Assembly: GCF_947503045.1 (NCBI RefSeq)
Contig: NZ_CANNCF010000001.1
Span: forward strand, 744,001 to 808,000
Direction: 5' to 3'
Length of the DNA stretch: 64,000 nt
Source of the DNA: an uncultured Tateyamaria sp.
GTDB lineage: Bacteria > Pseudomonadota > Alphaproteobacteria > Rhodobacterales > Rhodobacteraceae
This document shows positions 17,688-24,779 of the stretch, one piece after another (position 1 is the first letter of the stretch; each line of letters begins with the position of its first letter). The position numbers and the translations under genes were made by a program. A model generated the notes under the pieces. That model saw only the letters and a program-made list of their open reading frames with translations, was not told where the DNA came from and searched no databases.

Positions 17688-18020
17688 CTACGGGGCTTTA
17701 TTGCTGAGCAATTTGCTTGCGGTATCCGAATCAAAGATTATCAAAGTGTCACCAATCAATATGTCATCTGGACTGATCTCACTTAATCTCGGAGTCAATC
17801 TCCACCGCCTGTTTACGTCAGTCGAACCTGGGATGTTTAAGTGAGTGACTTCCAAATTTTGGGTGCAAGTCTTTGAGTTTCCATCGTAACTTTTGAGCGC
17901 GGCAGGTACGGAGACGGGCGTTGAAAGGCCTTCCAGCAGTGGAAAATTGGGCATTATCAAGCAACGACCATCACTTAGAACGAACTTGTCTTCAATTTTG
18001 AGAATTTCGAAAGTACTCAT
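17688..18020 (-). CDS. Low-GC orphan, possible EF-Tu-domain-2-like beta-barrel
   Basis: The 110-residue frame is AT-richer than its surroundings and uses codons such as AAT, TTA and AAA that neighbours avoid. Its pattern (FEILKIEDKFVLSDGRCLIM at the start, DILIGDTLIIFD near the end) resembles the small stand-alone proteins related to domain 2 of elongation factor Tu. That link is only an impression from the hydrophobic pattern. The start codon ATG is at 18020. I could not assign a function; recent acquisition is likely. Confidence 0.5.
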   Translation of the reverse strand: MSTFEILKIEDKFVLSDGRCLIMPNFPLLEGLSTPVSVPAALKSYDGNSKTCTQNLEVTHLNIPGSTDVNRRWRLTPRLSEISPDDILIGDTLIIFDSDTASKLLSNKAP

Positions 18021-18379
18021 AATTGAAAATGTAATGTTTCAGGGACCGCCAACAACCCTCCAAAATAACTTCGCATGCCGGACAATAGCGGCAGCTTTGG
18101 TCCGCACAGCGGCCCTACTTTTGTGCCTTGGGAATTCAGCCCCGCCTCGACACCAATGCTTCAATGTGAGCTGGGCCATCGACAGCCCGTGGGAGGGCGA
18201 TCCGACTTGGCCGCTTGTGCGCTTTATGGTAGCCAAGTTCATCTTCCCGATCTGCTGTGCGCGACAGATACCATATCGCCATCCCGCCGGGGCGGGTTGT
18301 CTATTGCCCGGCGCCTTCGGCTTGATTCCGGGCTGGGTGGCAAGTTGTTGGGCGGACGCTTTGTCCCACAGGGAGCCAC
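18021..18379. other. Region without a convincing gene
   Basis: Overlapping frames on both strands are open for 60-150 codons, but none shows a known family, a consistent ribosome-binding site or protein-like composition. The stretch contains the right copy of the 21-bp direct repeat (18320-18340). It may be decayed DNA linked to the low-GC island. Confidence 0.4.
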
Positions 18380-18380
18380 A

Positions 18381-18410
18381 AAAAAACGCGCCCCGGGGGT
18401 GGGGCGCGTT
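18381..18410 (-). terminator. Intrinsic terminator of the sulfate-activation gene
   Basis: AACGCGCCCC (18385-18394) pairs perfectly with GGGGCGCGTT (18401-18410). On the minus strand the stem is followed by a run of T residues. It begins 27 bp past the stop codon of the sulfate-activation gene. Confidence 0.9.
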
Positions 18411-18414
18411 CTGT

Positions 18415-18438
18415 GTAGGATGGGCAATAGTGCCCATC
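18415..18438. repeat. REP-like palindrome, right (inverted) copy
   Basis: GTAGGATGGGCAATAGTGCC followed by CATC is the reverse complement, with two changes, of the copy at 17551-17573. It lies between the terminator and the stop codon of the sulfate-activation gene and overlaps that stop by two bases. Confidence 0.7.
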
Positions 18439-20524
18439 AATTACCGGCGATCAGGCCCATGCTTTCGAGTTTGAGCAAAACCTGATGGGCGCAGTTGTCG
18501 ACGTCCACATTCTCTGTCTCTACGCTCAGCTCGGGATCTGTGGGCACGTCATAGGGGTCTGAAATTCCTGTGAATTCCTTGATCTTGCCTTCGCGCGCCA
18601 GTTTGTAGAGGCCCTTGCGGTCGCGCCGTTCGCATTCCTCGATCGAGGTCGCGACGTGGACTTCGACAAAGGCACCGAACGCCTCGACATCTTCGCGGAC
18701 GGCGCGGCGCGTGGTGGCGTAGGGTGCGATGGGCGCGCAGATGGCGATGCCGCCGTTCTTGGTGATTTCAGAAGCGACATAGCCGATGCGGCGGATGTTC
18801 AGATCGCGGTGTTCCTTGGAAAAGCCCAGCTCGGAAGACAGGTTTTTGCGCACGATGTCGCCATCGAGCAGCGTCACGGGACGTCCGCCCATCTCCATCA
18901 GTTTGACCATCAAGGCGTTGGCGATGGTGGATTTGCCCGACCCGGAAAAGCCGGTGAAGAAGACGGTAAAGCCCTGCTTGTTGCGCGGGGGGCGGGTGCG
19001 GCGCAATTCGGCGACCACTTCGGGGAAGGAGAACCATTCGGGGATCTCGAGGCCCTCTTGCAGACGGCGGCGCAATTCGGTGCCTGAGATGTTGAGGATC
19101 GTCACTTTGTCCTTGTCCTTGATCTCGTCAATGGCCTCGTATTGGGCACGCTCGTCCACCCAGACCATGTGTTTGAAATCGACCATTTCGATGCCCATTT
19201 CGGCCTGATGCTCGCGGAAGAGGTCCTGGGCGTCATAGGGGCCGTAAAACTCCTCGCCCTTGGAGTTGTTACCGGGGCCTGCGTGGTCGCGCCCGACAAT
19301 GAAGTGGGTGCAGCCGTGGTTCTTGCGGATGATGCCGTGCCAGACCGCTTCGCGCGGGCCGGCCATGCGCATGGCGAGGTTCAGCAGGGACATTGACGTG
19401 GTGGCCTGCGGGTATTTGTCAAGCACCGCCTCGTAGCAGCGCACGCGGGTGAAGTGATCGACGTCACCGGGTTTGGTGAGCCCCACGACAGGGTGGATCA
19501 GCAGGTTGGCTTGTGCCTCGCGCGCGGCGCGGAAGGTCAGTTCCTGATGGGCGCGGTGCAGGGGGTTGCGGGTCTGGAAGGCGACAACCTTGCGCCAGCC
19601 CATCTTGCGGAAATAGGCGCGCAATTCGTTGGGTGTGTTGCGCTTGGCGCGAAAATCGTAGTGGACGGGCTGCTGGATGCCGGTGACGGGGCCGCCGAGG
19701 TAGATGTTGCCAGCGGTGTTGTGCAGATAGTTGACGGCCGGGTGGGCCTGATCATCGGCGCCAAAGACCTTTTCGGCCTCGTGCGATTTGTTCGGTGTCC
19801 AGCGGTCCGTGACGGTCATGGTGGCAAGGATCACGCCCTCTTGATCGCGCAGGGCGATGTCCTGACCTATCTCAAGGCCGTCGGCGAATTTTTCGTTCAC
19901 ATCCAGTGTGATAGGCATTGGCCAGAGCGCGCCATCGGCGGTGCGCATAGTGTCCACGACGCTGTTGTAATCGGCCTCGGACAGGAACCCCTTGAGCGGG
20001 TTGAAGCCCCCGTTCATCAACAGTTCCAGATCGCAGATCTGACGCGGGGTGAGGTCCCAGCTGACCAAATCGCCCGCTTCGGTTTTCAGTTTCTGGGCGC
20101 TGTCATAGGAGACGAACAGCTCCGGGATCGGAGCGAGGTTATTTTCCATCAGTTTGGTCCTGTAGTTGAGAGGATTGAAGCCAGAGGTGGTGCCCGTCAG
20201 TTCGGAATAGATCGCGTCATATTCGGCAAATTTCCGGGTCAGGAATTGATCGATCAGGCGGTTTTTCTCGCCCGCCCCGCGGGTTGTAAGGGCATAAGAG
20301 TAACGTTGGCGTTTATCGGGGCCGTTCTTGTCGCCGACCTTGACGAACCCGGCCGCCTTGGCCTCGCGCAACAGCGCGTTCAGGCGGCCAAGCGAGACGC
20401 CGATGGCCTCGGCCATGCTGCGCTGGGAGGCCTCAGGGGAGATGTCGAGCTGACGCAACAGACGAAACATCTGGTCATTGTGGCTGTCGCTGGTTTTGGA
20501 TGCTGTACTGCGCATCACGCTCAC
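18437..20524 (-). CDS. MarR/EPS-type HTH fused to ATP sulfurylase and APS kinase
   Basis: The 695-residue protein has three parts. Residues about 16-110 match the EPS-associated MarR-type winged helix (RSMAEAIGVSLGRLNALLRE, then RYSYALTTRGAGEKNRLIDQ). After a 15-residue linker, ATP sulfurylase starts at Met126 (MENNLAPIPELFVSYDSAQK) and contains QTRNPLHRAHQE with its HxxH site. APS kinase occupies residues 525-695 with P-loop GFSGSGKST. The enzyme parts make PAPS from sulfate and ATP. Such two-domain enzymes are usually about 570 residues, so the N-terminal domain is extra. No stop interrupts the fusion, though AGGA lies before ATG 20149, allowing an internal start. Palindromic sites sit directly upstream. 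Confidence 0.9.
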   Translation of the reverse strand: MSVMRSTASKTSDSHNDQMFRLLRQLDISPEASQRSMAEAIGVSLGRLNALLREAKAAGFVKVGDKNGPDKRQRYSYALTTRGAGEKNRLIDQFLTRKFAEYDAIYSELTGTTSGFNPLNYRTKLMENNLAPIPELFVSYDSAQKLKTEAGDLVSWDLTPRQICDLELLMNGGFNPLKGFLSEADYNSVVDTMRTADGALWPMPITLDVNEKFADGLEIGQDIALRDQEGVILATMTVTDRWTPNKSHEAEKVFGADDQAHPAVNYLHNTAGNIYLGGPVTGIQQPVHYDFRAKRNTPNELRAYFRKMGWRKVVAFQTRNPLHRAHQELTFRAAREAQANLLIHPVVGLTKPGDVDHFTRVRCYEAVLDKYPQATTSMSLLNLAMRMAGPREAVWHGIIRKNHGCTHFIVGRDHAGPGNNSKGEEFYGPYDAQDLFREHQAEMGIEMVDFKHMVWVDERAQYEAIDEIKDKDKVTILNISGTELRRRLQEGLEIPEWFSFPEVVAELRRTRPPRNKQGFTVFFTGFSGSGKSTIANALMVKLMEMGGRPVTLLDGDIVRKNLSSELGFSKEHRDLNIRRIGYVASEITKNGGIAICAPIAPYATTRRAVREDVEAFGAFVEVHVATSIEECERRDRKGLYKLAREGKIKEFTGISDPYDVPTDPELSVETENVDVDNCAHQVLLKLESMGLIAGN

Positions 20525-20532
20525 TCGTCATT

Positions 20533-20548
20533 TGTTCACGAATGAACA
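20533..20548. promoter_or_regulatory. Operator candidate 1 upstream of the MarR-Sat-CysC gene
   Basis: TGTTC-ACGAAT-GAACA is a perfect 5-bp inverted repeat with a 6-bp spacer, ending nine bases before the start codon at 20524. It would overlap the ribosome-binding site region. A second site of the same form lies 32 bp away. Confidence 0.6.
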
Positions 20549-20564
20549 TATGTCAGAGAATATG

Positions 20565-20580
20565 CGTTCACAAAAGAACA
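20565..20580. promoter_or_regulatory. Operator candidate 2 upstream of the MarR-Sat-CysC gene
   Basis: GTTC-ACAAAA-GAAC (20566-20579) repeats the GTTC-N6-GAAC design of the first site. Centre-to-centre distance is 32 bp, close to three helical turns, so two dimers could sit on the same DNA face. This suits a dimeric winged-helix protein. Confidence 0.6.
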
Positions 20581-20739
20581 AACATTGCCGAACGAGCAGG
20601 TTTTGACGAGCGTGGTTAATGTGCCACGGTCCACGGACGGGTGTAAATCCGCGTGGCAGGGTGGGCCAGGGCGTGGTCGACAATTGCCGCCAAGGCCCGT
20701 TCATGTTTCCCTGCCGTGGCGCACAGGCCGAGGCAGACA

Positions 20740-20832
20740 ATGATAGATCACATCACGCTTGGGCTTTCTGATTTTGCCAGATCAACAGCCATTTGTGACC
20801 GCGCGCTGGCGCCTTTGGGTGTGCCTCCGTTT
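20740..20832 (+). pseudogene. Truncated glyoxalase/VOC-family gene remnant
   Basis: The ATG at 20740 opens MIDHITLGLSDFARSTAICD followed by RALAPLGVPPF, the usual N-terminal beta-strand and helix of a VOC-family protein. After about 31 residues similarity stops, exactly where the 3' end of the aldehyde dehydrogenase gene begins on the other strand. The downstream frame is antisense to that gene and not protein-like. This looks like a gene cut by a deletion or by arrival of the neighbouring operon. Confidence 0.6.
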
Positions 20833-22324
20833 AGGGCAAGAGCGCGCTGGGCATGTTCTGATAGCACACCGGGCGCAGGAAACGGCGGATGGCCATGGTG
20901 CCGACGGAGGTTGCGCCAAAGTTGGTTGAGGCGGGGTAGGGGCCGCTGTGCACCATGCTGTCGCAGACCTCGACCCCGGTGGGGAATCCGTTGGCCAGCA
21001 GCCGTCCCGCCTTGCGTTCGAGGATTGGCATGAGGCTTTGCGCGTCACGCGTGTCAGCGTCGTCCAGATGCAGCGTGCAGGTCAGTTGCCCCCCGAGCGC
21101 GCGGGCCACGGATCGCATTTCGTCCATGTCGCTGGCGATCACAAGCACGGCCATGGGGCCAAAGACCTCGTGTTGCAATGCTTCGTTGGCCAGCCACTGC
21201 GCCGCTGTGGTCGTGAACAATTGCGGGCCCGCCGCGCGCGTCGGATTGTCGGAAGAGACCAGAACCTCCACCCCGCTTTGCGCCGCGACGGTCTCGCAGC
21301 CGCCCTGAAAGGCCTTTGCGATGCCTGCGGTCAGCATGGTTTGCGGGGCGACGTCGCTGAGTGCTGCGGTGACCTGTTCAACGAAGCGGTCCCTGTCCGG
21401 GCCGTCCAGCATCACGGCGATCCCGGGATTGGTGCAGAACTGCCCGGCACCCATGGTCAGCGACCCGGCCCAGGCGGAGGCTATGTCATCGCCGCGCGCC
21501 GCTGCGGCGGCAGGCAGGATGAACATCGGATTGATCGATCCAAGCTCGCCAAAGAACGGGATCGGTTCGGGGCGTGCGGCGGCAATGTCGAACAGGGCCC
21601 GCCCGGCGCGCAACGAGCCGGTGAAGCCAACGGCACGGATCAGGGGGTGTTTGACCAGCGTTTCGCCGACGATATACCCGCCATCCAGAACCTGGCTGAA
21701 GACACCGGGATGGACGCCCGTGGCCTTGATCGCGGCGTCAAAGGCCTGCGCGATGAGATCGGCAATGCCGGGATGGGCCGGGTGCCCTTTGACCACGACG
21801 GGGCATCCCGCAGCGAGGGCCGCAGCCGTATCACCGCCTGCCGAGGAAAAGGCGAGCGGGAAGTTCGACGCGCCGAAAATGGCCACCGGGCCCATGGGAC
21901 GCTGCATCAGTTGCAGGTCCGGGCGTGGCATCGGTGCGCGGTCGGGCAGGGCGGGATCATGGCGGTGATCCAGATGCGTGCCTGCCTTGATGTGATCGGC
22001 AAACATGCGCAATTGCGCCACCGTGCGGCCCCGCTCGCCTTCCAGCCGGGCCTCGGGCAGGCCGGTTTCCTTCATGCCCATGGCGGTGATGTCCGCGCCG
22101 CGCGCCTCGATCTGTGCGGCGGCCTCTTGCAGGAATGCAGCCCGTTCATCGGCGCTGCTGTAACCGTAGGTCCAGAACGCCTCTTCGGCGGCGTCGCAGG
22201 CGCGGTTGATCAGCTCCGGCGTTCCGGCGGCAAAACTGTCAGGTGCCCCGTTGGTGGGTTCGTTCTGAAATGTCTGATCCGAGCCAAGCCATTCGCCTGC
22301 CACCAGTGAAGCGCCCTTGAGCAT
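20831..22324 (-). CDS. Aldehyde dehydrogenase, alpha-ketoglutaric semialdehyde type
   Basis: The 497-residue NAD(P)-dependent dehydrogenase has the catalytic Cys in GAGQFCTNPG and the general-base Glu in FFGELGSINPMF. The latter form is typical of alpha-ketoglutaric semialdehyde (2,5-dioxovalerate) dehydrogenases. That reaction feeds sugar acids or hydroxyproline into 2-oxoglutarate. It is the last gene of the ten-gene operon and follows a deaminase and a DapA-type lyase; a DapA-type enzyme producing the semialdehyde would complete the pair. The ATG at 22324 is the natural start. Confidence 0.87.
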   Translation of the reverse strand: MLKGASLVAGEWLGSDQTFQNEPTNGAPDSFAAGTPELINRACDAAEEAFWTYGYSSADERAAFLQEAAAQIEARGADITAMGMKETGLPEARLEGERGRTVAQLRMFADHIKAGTHLDHRHDPALPDRAPMPRPDLQLMQRPMGPVAIFGASNFPLAFSSAGGDTAAALAAGCPVVVKGHPAHPGIADLIAQAFDAAIKATGVHPGVFSQVLDGGYIVGETLVKHPLIRAVGFTGSLRAGRALFDIAAARPEPIPFFGELGSINPMFILPAAAAARGDDIASAWAGSLTMGAGQFCTNPGIAVMLDGPDRDRFVEQVTAALSDVAPQTMLTAGIAKAFQGGCETVAAQSGVEVLVSSDNPTRAAGPQLFTTTAAQWLANEALQHEVFGPMAVLVIASDMDEMRSVARALGGQLTCTLHLDDADTRDAQSLMPILERKAGRLLANGFPTGVEVCDSMVHSGPYPASTNFGATSVGTMAIRRFLRPVCYQNMPSALLP

Positions 22325-22325
22325 C

Positions 22326-22790
22326 TTATGTTCCTTCCTGAAATTCCGTGATGATCAGGCCCGCCTCTTGCAGCATGCGGTGAGAGACCTGAAAACTGTA
22401 ATCGAGCGCGCCATCCGCGACCGGGATGGGCGGGGCGACAAGGCGGGCGATCCCCGACTGGATCAACGCCCGTGCACAATCCGCACAGGGAAAGCGATTG
22501 ACATAGGCCGTGCAGCCCAGCAGCGCCACGCCGCCGCGCACCGCGTTGTAGACCGCATTGCGTTCGGCATGTTCGATCCAGAAAAACTTTTCACCGCTGG
22601 CCCGATCAAAGCGGGCGTCGTCCTGTGCCGACACGCCGCGCGGCAGGCCGTTATAGCCGGTTGTGCGGACTTCATGTCCGACGGGGTCGACGATGACGCA
22701 TCCGACCTGGAAATCCCGGTCTTCGGACCAGCTGGCGACGTGGTCACACATCCCCATGAAGCGGCGGGTCCAGACGTCATCATAGGCCAC
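22326..22790 (-). CDS. dCMP-deaminase-like zinc enzyme
   Basis: The 154-residue protein has the cytidine/deoxycytidylate deaminase fold. HAERNAVYNAVRGG supplies the zinc His and the catalytic Glu. NRFPCADCARALIQ supplies two zinc cysteines. NGLPRG near residue 47 is typical of dCMP deaminases. In this operon a role in nucleotide metabolism is less obvious than deamination of a related amino-heterocycle, which is inference only. It is 1 bp from the dehydrogenase start and 4 bp from the DapA-type gene. Confidence 0.85.
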   Translation of the reverse strand: MAYDDVWTRRFMGMCDHVASWSEDRDFQVGCVIVDPVGHEVRTTGYNGLPRGVSAQDDARFDRASGEKFFWIEHAERNAVYNAVRGGVALLGCTAYVNRFPCADCARALIQSGIARLVAPPIPVADGALDYSFQVSHRMLQEAGLIITEFQEGT

Positions 22791-22794
22791 GTCC

Positions 22795-23661
22795 CTATGC
22801 CTCCAGCGCGGATTTCAGATCCTGCCCCTGCGTTTCAGGGAGAATGCGAAACGGGGGCAGGACGGCCCGCCAGCGGCTGTCTTGCGTGCGATCCGCGACC
22901 AGTGATTTCACGTTTGCAATCAGGGTCGGACCGGCGATGACAGCGCGTTGGCGCGCGATTTCGGTGCAGGCATCTGCGGGCGGGGCGGTGCGCTGGGCCC
23001 AGATCTGGCCTGCGAGGGGGGCTGTGATGTTGACGCTGGCAGAGATGCAGCCCGCAAATCCGTCGTCTTGCGCGCTTTCCAGCGCGGTTTCGGAGCTGGG
23101 AAACACCCGCAGTGCCGGATTGGCCGCCACGATGCTACGGCAAAAGTCGAGATCGCCTGAGGAATCCTTGATCCCGGTAAAGCGTGCGGGGGCAAGCTGT
23201 GCCAGTTCGGCGATGACCTTGACCGGGATGCCCAGGCCCGTCATCTGCGGGAAATTGTAGAAATAGACCTGTATGGCACGGTTCCCCAAGGCCTCATGCA
23301 GGGCCATGTACCAGTCGATCAGCCCCGCCTCGGAGACCGGTTTGTAGTAATAGGGCGGCAGCACAAGCGCAACGCTGTAGCCCAGATCGTCGGCATGCGC
23401 GGTCATCGCGATGGTGTCCTGCAGGGCTGGCATGCCAGAGCCCACCATCAGCTGGTCTTTTGGCAGCGCCTCTGCCGCCCATGCCATCACCGCGCGGCGG
23501 CTTTCGGCGTCTAAGGAATTGGCCTCGCCGGTCGAGCCGAGGATGTTCAGCCCGTCACATCCATTGGCCAGCGCCCATTGGCAGTGTTCGATAAAGAGGG
23601 ACTTGATTGGCGCGCGGTCCGCGTCAATCGGAGTTGGGACAGCCGCAATTACACCTTGCAT
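22795..23661 (-). CDS. DapA-family (dihydrodipicolinate synthase-like) lyase
   Basis: The 288-residue TIM-barrel class I aldolase/dehydratase has LGSTGEANSLD (substrate carboxylate loop) and RFTGIKDSSGD, whose Lys forms the Schiff base. The family includes N-acetylneuraminate lyase, keto-deoxy-sugar-acid dehydratases and the hydroxyproline-pathway deaminase. Next to an alpha-ketoglutaric semialdehyde dehydrogenase the last two are favoured. The ATG at 23661 shares its A with the ferredoxin stop (TAATG). Confidence 0.87.
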   Translation of the reverse strand: MQGVIAAVPTPIDADRAPIKSLFIEHCQWALANGCDGLNILGSTGEANSLDAESRRAVMAWAAEALPKDQLMVGSGMPALQDTIAMTAHADDLGYSVALVLPPYYYKPVSEAGLIDWYMALHEALGNRAIQVYFYNFPQMTGLGIPVKVIAELAQLAPARFTGIKDSSGDLDFCRSIVAANPALRVFPSSETALESAQDDGFAGCISASVNITAPLAGQIWAQRTAPPADACTEIARQRAVIAGPTLIANVKSLVADRTQDSRWRAVLPPFRILPETQGQDLKSALEA

Positions 23662-24002
23662 TACACGCGTTCTTTCTTGGGTTGGAAACAGGTTGCCAGA
23701 TCGGGCGGGTCCTTGATGGGTGCGTCACCCTTTTTCCAGCCACCGGGCTCTGTCAGAGTGCCGTCGCTGTCGCGAAAGGCGGCATCGTTCAGCGCCACGA
23801 ATGGTTGTTCGTCCCCGTCCACCTCGTCATCGTAGCGAATGGCGTCCACCGGGCAAATGCTTTCGCACATCCCGCATTCGATACATTCGGTGGGGTGGAT
23901 GTAGTACATCCGCTCGCCTTCATAGATGCAATCGACTGGGCAGGACGTGGTGCAGATGCCGTCCTTGACGTCCACGCAGGCGCTGGTGATGACCAGAGTC
24001 AT
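23661..24002 (-). CDS. Ferredoxin with two Fe-S cluster motifs
   Basis: The 113-residue ferredoxin has CVDVKDGICTTSCPVDCI near the N-terminus and CIECGMCESICPVDAI near residue 38. The second is a regular 4Fe-4S motif; the first is spaced like a 7Fe or 8Fe type. An extra C-terminal tail of about 60 residues contains GGWKKGDAPIKDPPD. It lies between the hydratase and the DapA gene and probably serves the FAD oxidoreductase of the operon. FdxA-type ferredoxins are similar in length. Confidence 0.88.
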   Translation of the reverse strand: MTLVITSACVDVKDGICTTSCPVDCIYEGERMYYIHPTECIECGMCESICPVDAIRYDDEVDGDEQPFVALNDAAFRDSDGTLTEPGGWKKGDAPIKDPPDLATCFQPKKERV

Positions 24003-24005
24003 GCC

Positions 24006-24779
24006 TTAGCGCCCTTTCCAGACCGGCGGGCGTTTTTCCCGGAATGCCGCCACGCCCTCATCGGCATCTTCGGAGTTCAGGGCCGCGATCAGTTCAGGCG
24101 TCTGCCGGGCGAAAGCGTCGTGGACCGGCATGTGTGGCGTTTCGCGGGCCAGCGCCTTGATCGCGCGCAAGGACAAGGGCGCGGCGGCCAGGATGTCCGC
24201 GACCCATGCGTCCACTTCGCCGTCAAGCTGGTCCATCGGAACCACCGCATTCACAAGGCCATAGCGCGCCATTTCAGCCGCAGGCACCATGCGCCCGGTC
24301 ATTATCATGCCCACTGCGATGTTGCGCGGGATCAGGCGTTGCAGCAGGACAATGCCGCCATCCAGCGGCACCCGGCCCACCTTGGCCTCGGGCAAGGCAA
24401 AGCGGGCGGTGTCGGCGGCGATGACAATGTCGCAGCCCAAAACCATCTCCATCCCGCCGCCCAGGGCCAGCCCGTTGACCCGCGCGATCACCGGGGTCCT
24501 GAGCGTGCGGCGCAGGCTGATCCCGGAAAAGTCGTCGCTGATGCTTTTCCAGTAGTCGACGCCGCTTTTGCCGGTGTCATCTTTCATATCAGCGCCCGCG
24601 CTAAAGGCTTTTTCGCCGGCGCCGGTCAGCACGACACATCTGATGTCGGGCGTGACCTCGATCTCGTCCCAAATCTCGCCCAGCTGGCGATGGGTGGCCG
24701 TGTCGATAGCGTTCATCCGCTCGGGTCGGTCAATGGTCACCCGCGCCACATGGTCGTGGATGTCAAAGGTGACGCTCAT
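24006..24779 (-). CDS. Enoyl-CoA hydratase/isomerase family protein
   Basis: The 257-residue crotonase-fold enzyme has KAFSAGADMKD (oxyanion loop), LALGGGMEMVLGCDIVIAAD and ALPEAKVGRVPLDGG, whose Glu is positioned for catalysis. The closest named relatives include carnitinyl-CoA dehydratase. Its start overlaps the end of the CoA-transferase gene by 4 bp, so the two enzymes probably act consecutively on the same acyl-CoA. The substrate is unknown. Confidence 0.87.
   Translation of the reverse strand: MSVTFDIHDHVARVTIDRPERMNAIDTATHRQLGEIWDEIEVTPDIRCVVLTGAGEKAFSAGADMKDDTGKSGVDYWKSISDDFSGISLRRTLRTPVIARVNGLALGGGMEMVLGCDIVIAADTARFALPEAKVGRVPLDGGIVLLQRLIPRNIAVGMIMTGRMVPAAEMARYGLVNAVVPMDQLDGEVDAWVADILAAAPLSLRAIKALARETPHMPVHDAFARQTPELIAALNSEDADEGVAAFREKRPPVWKGR

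Noticed and set aside
18039-18485. Overlapping plus- and minus-strand frames in the low-GC island
   Set aside because: They contradict each other, lack start signals and have no family; probably noncoding or decayed DNA.
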